DNA of 64,000 nucleotides, taken from assembly GCA_038049695.1 (NCBI GenBank), contig CP142453.1:110642501-110706500 (forward strand), written 5' to 3'. A model generated the notes under the pieces. The model saw only the letters and a list, made by a program, of their open reading frames with translations. It was not told the DNA's origin and made no database searches. The translations under genes were made by a program, and so were the position numbers. Source of the DNA: Cinnamomum chago. Taxonomy: Eukaryota > Streptophyta > Magnoliopsida > Laurales > Lauraceae. Shown one piece after another: positions 56,301 to 64,000 of the stretch (position 1 is its first letter; each line of letters opens with the position of its first letter).

Positions 56301-56644
56301 TTTGTCTGGATTTACTCAGGCATGTATTATTTGATGTTTTTTTCTCTTTTTTGTTGTGCACAAACCAGTTTTAATGACTTAAGATGATCGTACAGATTCC
56401 TCGACCTATCTCATCTGGGTCAGAAAGTTATGGCCTGGTAAGAGCATTTTCCCTATGATCGTTGAAAGAAGGGAGACAACATGTTAACCATGGCATTTTA
56501 ATACTCAAGCATTTTCCTGATTCCCCGTTTCTTGTCCTGATGCTGTTTTTTCCTTATGTACATAATTGTTGGGAATGAAAACAGGGTGACCCTTCAGAGT
56601 ACCCGGTCTCATTGCCGCTTCCCAAATTATCTTCACCATCTCAA
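53322..56644 (+). CDS. Xanthine dehydrogenase/aldehyde oxidase family protein, exons 5-8 (partial at right edge)
   Basis: Exons 53322-53431, 56152-56319, 56396-56437 and 56585-56644 continue the frame of exons 1-4. Exon 5 (IVYGGIRPYPQRAQKTENEL) and exon 6 (VFGKCLSKLQKELVVDPSFR) complete the C-terminal part of the FAD domain. Exons 7-8 (IPRPISSGSESYGL, GDPSEYPVSLPLPKLSSPSQ) form the linker that precedes the molybdopterin domain (family: QVSGEAxYxDD). That domain, with the catalytic Glu, lies beyond the window. Exon 6 ends CAG|GCATGT, implying a GC-AG intron. The eight exons total 1,620 nt (540 codons) of an expected ~1,300-1,370. No break is seen. Confidence 0.82.
54017..54126 (+). mobile_element. 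Au-like tRNA-derived SINE, copy 3, 3'-shortened
   Basis: GAACCCCAAGGGGTAGCTCA opens the copy, followed by GTTGGCCTAGGACC (A box region), a B box GGGTTCAAAATTGC, CACTACCACACTGGG-type block (GCTACCACACTGGGCCAC) and ATTTACCTCCCA. The distal GGGAACCCTCCGATAG part of copy 1 is absent. Confidence 0.78.
54880..55662 (+). mobile_element. LTR-retroelement relic, possibly TRIM-like
   Basis: Fossil. A primer-site-like TGGTATCAAAGCC at 55375 follows a sequence ending AAAGTGTTAACA. A similar end, TCATCATATCC(A/G)AAGTGTT, recurs near 55655, with only about 250 bp between. A C-rich tract (55293-55300) and LTR-like text precede it. No coding region is seen. It is broken or miniature, and family assignment is uncertain. 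Confidence 0.35.
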
Positions 56645-58475
56645 GTAAGTTTTGACTTGTCATATGAATCCTTTTTCCCCCTTTATCTTTATCTTCTTTT
56701 TTTTTTTTTTTGGGTTAGTCTACACCCTAAACTTGAATGTCAAGATAATTTGGTATGGAATGTACAAAACATTACAGGGTCTTCTTTTTGGTACTTCATT
56801 TCATTGTGGTTCACTTACTTCCTCTTTCTTCTTACCCATTTTATATGTTTGGCATCTGACAAATTGACAATGCGAAACTGAGTCTAAGTCCAAATAAATG
56901 AAAGGAGTAATGCTCAATATACAATGGTTGTAGAGTACACAGAAATATGAAATGGTTATGGAATGGAAACAGTAAACATCCACCACAACAGGTTACCAGT
57001 CAGAATGTCTTTGTCATGTACGCATATTTAATTACCAATCAGAACTATAAAATTTTGTAATCATGGATAAAACTGAATAGTTCTCTTACCATTATTTTTT
57101 ATTACATTGAGTTTCCATACATTGTAGTTATTCAACTATTCATAGAAATTTCAATCTGAAACTCCTACATGTGTTGATGCTTCTTGTACCTGTCCCAATC
57201 CTGGGTGAAGGATGGGTGCATTAGATCAGTAGTTGGCCATAAAAACTTGGAACCTTTTAAGTTAGTTATAGTTTATGACTGGAAAAGTTTATCTCACAAT
57301 GTTGATCCCAGCTAGATGGGATAAAACTTCTGATGCAGAACAGACCTAAATGGGCCATGGTACCCATGGGTCAACCAACCAATGGGCCCAGCCCATTCAT
57401 TTTATGTTATTCTATATTATTAAGAGTTATTTTTAGTTGGATGTTTTAATCCGGGCCATCAATGTGTTTGGATGGTCCAGATTAGATTTAGGTTTAGTTT
57501 TCTCCTATTTAAAGCATTTTTTTTTGAATGGTACCATTCAATAAAGGAGGCAAAACAATATATTTAAAGCATTGTAATGCCTCTTTCGAGGGTTAGGCAC
57601 CATAAGATTATGATTAATGAAATTGAAGCTTTTGGGATCTTCCCCAAGTTTTCTTCAAGTTCTCTTTGCCTCCTAGATTGGAGTTTGACGTGAGGTCAAT
57701 TTTCAGATAATCCCTGATTTCGCTATCCCTTCCATCTCTTCCACCCTTGCCCGCCCCGCATCTCCCCTCTGTTCCACCTTATTTGGTAGCAAGACAAGCC
57801 CATGGTCCCCATGGGTCGACCAGCCAATGGGCCCTGCTCATCTATCTTGACCAAGCCCATTCATTTTATGTTATTTTATATTTTATTAAGAGTTATTTTT
57901 AGTTGGATGTTTCAATCCTAGTCATCAATGTGTTTGGATGGTCCAGATTATAGGTTTGGTTTTCTCCTATTTGAAGCATTGTAATGCCTCTTTTGAGGGT
58001 TAGACAAGATTATGATAAATGAAATAGGTTTGGCTTTCTCCTATTTGAAGCATTGTAATGCCTCTTTTGAGGGTTAGACAAGATTATGATAAATGAAATT
58101 GAAGCTTTTGGGATCTTCCCCTAGCTTTCTTCGAGTTCTCTCTTTGATTTCTCTTTGCCTCTTGGATTGGAGTTTGGTGCGAGGCGACTTTTCTAGTAAT
58201 CCCTGCTTGGCCCATCCCTTCCATCTCTTCCACCCTTGCCCGCCCCACATCTTGCCTTCTTCTGCATTAACTTCTATGAGGAAGATGATGATGAACAAAT
58301 CTCCATTTAGATATATAGGAAGACAATAAGGACAGATAAAAAGACGACGGTGAAAAGGTCATCGAATTGATGTATTGGTCAAGAACTACCATCAACTTTA
58401 TTAATATAATAGTGAACGAGAATAGTGGATGCCGGGAAATATTGAAGTTGCAAGAGTATTAATTAAGGGGGGCTT
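56645..58475 (+). other. Start of a long intron after exon 8
   Basis: The donor CAA|GTAAGT opens an intron that is not closed in the window. Apart from the direct-repeat block 57330-58255 and copia-3, I see nothing coding in it. Confidence 0.65.
57330..58255. repeat. Two direct LTR-like repeats in tandem
   Basis: About 450 bp is repeated: 57330-57770 and about 57795-58255. Both share CCCATTCATTTTATGTTATT, AGAGTTATTTTTAGTTGGAT, GGATGGTCCAGATTA, TTTTCTCCTATTT(A/G)AAGC, and TCCATCTCTTCCACCCTTGC. The first copy carries a 40-50 bp insert near 57520-57565. The second contains an internal ~74-bp tandem duplication (57951-58025 and 58026-58098). The promoter-like and terminator-like composition suggests fossil LTRs, either a TRIM or a tandem LTR remnant. 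Confidence 0.5.
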
Positions 58476-61400
58476 TGTCAATCCAAGCCCAGGCCCGTTT
58501 TGGGCCCAGTCATCATATCTTACTTAGTCAAAGACAACTGTACATACTTAGTTTGTAAAACTAAATTTTAGGATCTAGATTAGATGAGGTATTGATATTT
58601 GCATGTAATCAGGGCATTCAGCCCCTATATAAGATGAGAACAGTGGACCCTCATGGGCACGACATTCTGTATACCCATCTCTCTCAATGACATGGTATCA
58701 GAGCCAAGTCAAAAATTAGTGCTTCAACTAATTTTTCTTCTTCAAGATCCAAGGAATTGTGGATTCTCCTAGTCATCTTCCAAGATCTGGAAGCCCTTTG
58801 GAGCTCTTATCTCCAGCCTGATCGTCTTTGATCATCTCCGATCGTCTCAGATCAGACGTGGCCCACCTGCGATCATCATCTGCTGCTCAGCAGAAGCAGC
58901 CCATATTGGTTGCCTGGATTTATACATATTTATGAAGATTTTCTCACAATTTATGGATCATCAGAGGTAGGCCATCTACCAATTTTTGTAGAAAATCAGT
59001 TTTGTCCATTTCTTTTCATCTCGGCCGTCCAAAAGTTTGGATTTGGCTTCATTCTACCTGCGACCACTTCCAAGAGTTGCAGAAATTTGCTGTAAACCCA
59101 TCTCCATACTCAGATCTGTCAACAGATCACTAGGTGGGCCCCCCCGTACACAACCCAACTCAAAAATTTGGGTCATCAGTACCTATTAGTGCACAGTTCT
59201 GTGCAAAAGTTGCTGTATCAGCAACTGTTCTATTGCTGGTTACTGCGGGTTCTTCCTACTGCTATTTATACTGCTGATTGTTACTGCTGCGTCTACTTAA
59301 TCCAATCTGCTGATTCCTTTTGCACTGCTGCTGTGATAATTTGTTCGTCTGTGTCTTTCTGGGTACTGTTTGTTGTGCACTTTTATTCTGTGCCTTCTGG
59401 GAACTGCTCTTGGCTGCTGGTTGCTGTCTGCTGCAACAGTACTGCTGATTGTGTTATTACAATCTTGACTGTGGTCTGATCCGTCTATGATTGGACTGTC
59501 TTCATTGTGTGTGCTTCTTACTTAGTCTTTAGTAATGGAAAAACATGAGATTGCCCTGGTTCGCTTTGATGGAACAAATTATACCTCATGGGCCTTCCAA
59601 TTGCAAATTTTCTTGGAAGGAAAAGAACTCTGGGCCCACATTGATGGATCTGAACCTCAACCTGAGGAAGATAACAAGAAGATTTTAGCTTGGAAGATGA
59701 AGGATGCTAAAATCAAAACCTGGTTGCTGGGGTCTGTTGAATCACATTTTATCCTCAACCTAAAACCTTGCAAAAATGCCCGTGAAGTGTGGGACTATCT
59801 TAAGAAGATTTATCAACAAGGCAATGTTGCTCGCCAGTTTCAATTGGAACTTGAAATTTCTCAATTCACTCAAGGCACCCAGTTTATTCAAGAGTATTAC
59901 AATGGCTTCCGTAGCCTGTGGTTCGAATATGATGAGATTAAGTTTGCCACGGTGTCTGCAGCACTCCTACCGGAATTACTTCCATTATAGTAGAGTAGTC
60001 ATCGGGATCAGCTTCTCATGAAACTTTGTCTAGAGTTTGAGACAGTTTGATCGAACTTGATGAGTAGGGCTACTCTTCCTAGCTTGGATGATTGCCTTAA
60101 GAAACTTCTGCGGGAAGAACAATGTCTGACTACTAAAACTACTCTGGAACAACAGAGATCTGCTGAGGCTCCGTTTGCCTATGTTGCTACAACTAGACAA
60201 CCTCCTCAGGACATCAGTAAAGTTCAGTGCCATAAATGCAAAAAATATGGTCACTATGCAAATCAATGCAAGGCGAAAATTTACAGATATTGTAAGGTCA
60301 CTGGTCATGTTATTGACGAATGTCGGAAGAAGGCTCGCAATTCTACTTCCCGCAACTATGTGCAGTCAGCCCATGGTCCTTACACAGTGCCGCCAGCTCC
60401 TACTGCTTACACAGTGACCACTCCACAATATGCCTCCTCTGACTTCGGTGGTACTCTGCAGTATGAGTCATCCTCACAGCCTGGTTCCTCATCACACTCT
60501 GCGTCCCCGACTCCTTTCACCCCTGAGATGGTAAACCAAATGATCATCAATGCCTTGGCCTCCATGAACATCGCAGGTACTGATTCCCCTCTTACTGATA
60601 CTTGGTACTTAGATTCTGGTGCAAGTAACCATATGACATCTTCACCCACAAAATTACAAAATGTCATTCCTTACACTGGTCATCTCACTGTTCAAGCTGC
60701 CAACGGTGATCATCTTCCCATCACCTCTGTTGGTGATACCCCTGGCCCCTTACCATTAACCAATGTTTTAGTTTCTCCTCATCTTGCTACTAATTTGGTT
60801 TCTGTGGGTCAACTTGTTGAAAATAATTACAATGTCTCATTTTCTTCTTTCGGATGTGTTGTGCAGGACCAGGAGTCGGGGGAAGTGATCGCGAGGGGGC
60901 CTAACCGTGGAAGACTTTTTTTCTTACCAATGTCTTCAGTTGTTCAGAATAAAACTTTACATCAGTTATTTTGTTTTTTTATTAAGAATAATTCTCGGTT
61001 GTGGCATAATAGACTTGGTCATCCGAATGCCTCTACATTGTCTACTTTATTTCAATCTGGATTATTAAATAAACCTATTGACTCTGCTTCTTTTGAATGC
61101 GATGCTTGTAAATTAGGAAAGAGTAAAACTTTACCTTTTCCGCACTCCACAACACGGAGCACTGCATGTTTTGACTTGATTCATAGTGATGTTTGGGGCA
61201 TTGCTCTGACCCTTTCCCATAGTCATTTCAAGTACTTTGTAACATTCATTGATGACTACAGCAGATTTACTTGGATTTATTTATTACATTCTAAGTTTGA
61301 TGTTCTTAATGCATTTAAATTTTTTGTTAACTATGTTGAAAACCAATTTTCCAAATGCATTAAAACTTTGCGCTCAGACTCAGGGGGGGAGTATGTTTCC

Positions 61401-63909
61401 AAGGATTTTTAATCCTTTTTAAACTATAAAGGAATCATTTCTCAACGTACCAGTCCGTATGCTCTACAACAAAATGGAATCGCGGAATGGAAAAACAGAC
61501 ATCTTCTTGATGTAACTAGAACTCTTCTGATTGAATCATCCGTTCCCCCTTGTTTTTGGACTGAAGCTCTCACCACGACTGTCTATCTAATAAACTGCCT
61601 TCCATCACCTACCATTGCTCATTTCACACCTCATTTTAAACTGTTTGGTCATCATCCTGTGTTTGATCACCTACATACCTTTGGCTGTGTTTGCTTCTGT
61701 CATCTACCTCCCACAGAAAGAACGAAACTAATAGCGCAATCTCGCAGGTGTGCCTTTTTGGGTTATGCCACTAATCAAAAGGGTTTTGTTTGTTATGATC
61801 CCATTGGTCGTCGTATCAGGGTTTCTCGAAATGTTATTTTCTTTGAAAATCAATATTTCTTCCAAACTCACATGGACTATCCTCATCCATCTTCACCAGC
61901 TCTCTTACCTGGTTTTTCGGATCAAACAACTGTTACTCGGTTTAATCCTGCTTTTGTATATCACCGACGGGAAAAACCTACCGCTGTAGATGGCCGCCCT
62001 CCTGATCCTCCACCAGCAAATGGTTCAATGCCTACTCATGCCTTGCGCCGCTCCACCAGAAATTCTAGACCGCCTGAGCGGTATGGATTTACCCGTACTT
62101 CTTTGATGACCACCCTATCTTGTCTCTATCCCAAGTTCGTATTTGCAGGCTGTACGACAAGACTGCTGGAACCAGGCCATGAAGGAGGAATTGGATGCAT
62201 TGGATCAGAATCACACCTGGGATATTGTGGAGTGTCCTTCAGCAGTTAAACCCATTGGTTGCAAATGGATCTACTCGATCAAACTTAAATCTGATGGGTC
62301 TTTGGATAGACACAAAGCTCGACTTGTGGCACTCGGAAACAGACAAGAGTATGGCATTGACTACGAGGAAACATTTGCACCTGTGGGAAAAATGACATCT
62401 GTTCGATTACTTCTCGCCATTGCTACATCTAAATCTTGGCTATTATACCAAATGGATGTCAAAAATGCATTTCTCCATGGGGATCTGCAAGAAGAAGTTT
62501 ATATGCGTATCCCACAAGGCGTCTCCTCTCCCTCCATGCGGTCTGTCTGTCGACTGCGCAAATCGCTTTATGGTCTAAAGCAAGCTTCTCGAGCATGGTT
62601 CGAAACCTTCAGAGGTCGCTTATGCGAAAGTGGCTTTACTCAGAGCCCTTATGATCCATCTCTCTTTCTATGCCACACATCTACTGGGGTTACTGTGCTT
62701 CTGGTATATGTTGACGATATTATTATTACTGGCACGGATGCTGGTATGATCAAATCTCTCCAAGATTCCCTCCGGCATTGCTTCCATATGAAGGATTTGG
62801 GCCCTTTGCATTATTTTTTGGGCTTAGAGGTGCATCAATCTCCCAAAGGTCTATTTGTTAATCAACACAAATACACATCAGACCTTATCGAGTTGGCTGA
62901 CCTCCATGATTCTTCGCCTGTTGATACGCCTGTCAAGGTAAATCACAAGCTGAGTAAAGATGATGGTGATCTTCTTCCTGATCCTCATACCTACCGGCGC
63001 CTGGTGGGAAGTCTTGTCTATCTCACCATCACTAGACCTGACATATCCTATGCTGTTAATCTTGTGAGCCAGTTCATGACCGCTCATCGACACCTTCATT
63101 TAACAACTGTGAAGCGCATTATCCGCTATCTGCTAAGAATTGTCCCTTGTGGTTTATATTATCCAAAGGATAATCCTTTTCATCTGACCGCTTATGCGGA
63201 TGCTGGCTGGGCAGGCTATCAAGACACACGTCGTTCTACTACTGGTTGGTGCATGTACCTTGAAAATTCGCTCATTTCTTGGAAATGCAAGAAACAAGAA
63301 CGTGTGTCCCGCTCTTCCACGGAAGCTGAATATAGGACAATGTCTTCTGCTTGTTCTGAGATCTTATGGCTACGGGGACTTCTTTCGGAACTTGGGTTCA
63401 CTCAAACCTCTCCTACTTCATTGCATGCCGACAATACTGGGGCTATCTGAATCACTGAAAATCCCGTCTTCCATGAACGTACCAAACATATCGAAGTTGA
63501 CTGTCACTTTATTCGGGATGCATATAAACGGGATGTTATTAGTCTCCCTCATGTCCCTACAGAGTTTCAATTTGCCGATATCTTCACAAAGGGACTTCCT
63601 CGGCCTCGGCCTCGACATCAATTTCTTGTTTCTAAATTGCTGCTTTATGACTCCCCAGCATCAATTTGAGGGGGGGTGTCAATCCAATCCCAGGCCCATT
63701 TTGGGCCCAGTCATCATATCTTACTTAGTCAAAGACAACTGTACATACTTAGTTTGTAAAACTAAATTTTAGGATCTAGATAAGATGAGATATTGATATT
63801 TGCATGTAATCAGGGCATTCAACCCCTATATAAGATGAGAACAGTCGACCCTCATGGGCACGGCATTCGGCATACCTTTTGTGTTTTCTTTCCATCTCTC
63901 TCAATGACA
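58476..63909 (+). mobile_element. Copia-3: broken Ty1/copia element with both LTRs
   Basis: Fossil. LTRs at 58476-58692 and 63677-63909 (TGTCAATCCAA to CTCTCAATGACA), not identical, so older than copia-2. The primer site TGGTATCAGAGCC is at 58693 and a polypurine tract (TTTGAGGGGGG) precedes the right LTR. Flanks GGCTT and GACTT suggest a 5-bp duplication with one difference. The interior has gag (from 59535), zinc knuckle (CHKCKKYGHYANQC), protease (WYLDSGASNHM), integrase, reverse transcriptase (YVDDIIITG) and RNase H, interrupted by a handful of breaks. Same family as copia-1. Confidence 0.9.
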
Positions 63910-64000
63910 GACTTGTGATTTGTAATTAAATGGGCTTCAATGATGAGGAATTTCGCTGGCAGTTGGCAGATTAAATTTGGGGTCTTTATGTCTTTCAGTG
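63910..64000 (+). other. Intron sequence right of copia-3
   Basis: Ninety-one bases of flank with no recognisable exon. The next expected exon of the molybdo-flavoenzyme gene (beginning near a QVSGEA-type motif) is not reached. Confidence 0.5.

Noticed and set aside
59168-59479. 103-codon frame left of copia-3 gag
   Set aside because: It lies in the leader between primer site and gag. It has a hydrophobic Ser/Cys-rich chance translation and no family features.

Overview
This is a nuclear chromosome window from a seed plant, probably a broad-leaved, repeat-rich genome. The evidence is FAR1/MULE and hAT transposases, Ty1/copia elements with an initiator-Met-tRNA-like primer site (TGGTATCAGAGC), tRNA-derived Au-like SINEs, plant mobile domain (PMD) genes, and spliced genes with GT-AG introns. 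I cannot name the species.

Layout. Positions 1-11 kb hold FAR1-type Mutator-like DNA (MULE). A well-preserved FAR1/FRS-type transposase gene (+) and a spliced Ulp1-type protease gene (-) converge on a 3.4 kb inverted repeat made largely of 222-bp tandem units. Positions 11-18.6 kb are AT-rich and gene-poor, with SINEs, MITEs, microsatellites and an odd double palindrome. Positions 18.6-32.7 kb hold two related MULEs (A and B) inserted head-to-head at one ~10-bp target, each with its own 9-bp target duplication. Each carries a PMD gene and a transposase gene that converge. In B the transposase is one open frame that reads FAR1-type zinc finger, DDE transposase, SWIM finger, OTU cysteine protease. 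In A it is decayed, and the PMD cargo is decayed in both. Both carry 33-bp-phased arrays of inverted TGCACGG/CCGTGCA half-sites flanking their genes.

From 32,947 to beyond the right edge runs the only clear host gene: a molybdo-flavoenzyme of the xanthine dehydrogenase/aldehyde oxidase family (+). Eight exons (540 codons: two 2Fe-2S clusters, FAD domain, linker to the molybdopterin part) are visible, and the molybdopterin half lies outside the window. MULE B ends only about 250 bp upstream of its start codon. Its fourth intron (17 kb) holds a hAT transposon (37.5-52.6 kb), itself invaded by two copia elements, one of which looks whole and very young. A later intron holds a third copia (58.5-63.9 kb) plus LTR-like relics.

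Overall, the window is one host gene buried in nested mobile DNA. The most unusual parts are the paired A/B MULEs with their phased palindrome arrays and transposase-OTU fusion, and the recurrence of ubiquitin/SUMO-type proteases (OTU, Ulp1) in two unlike MULE lineages. All calls are by eye; no database search was run.
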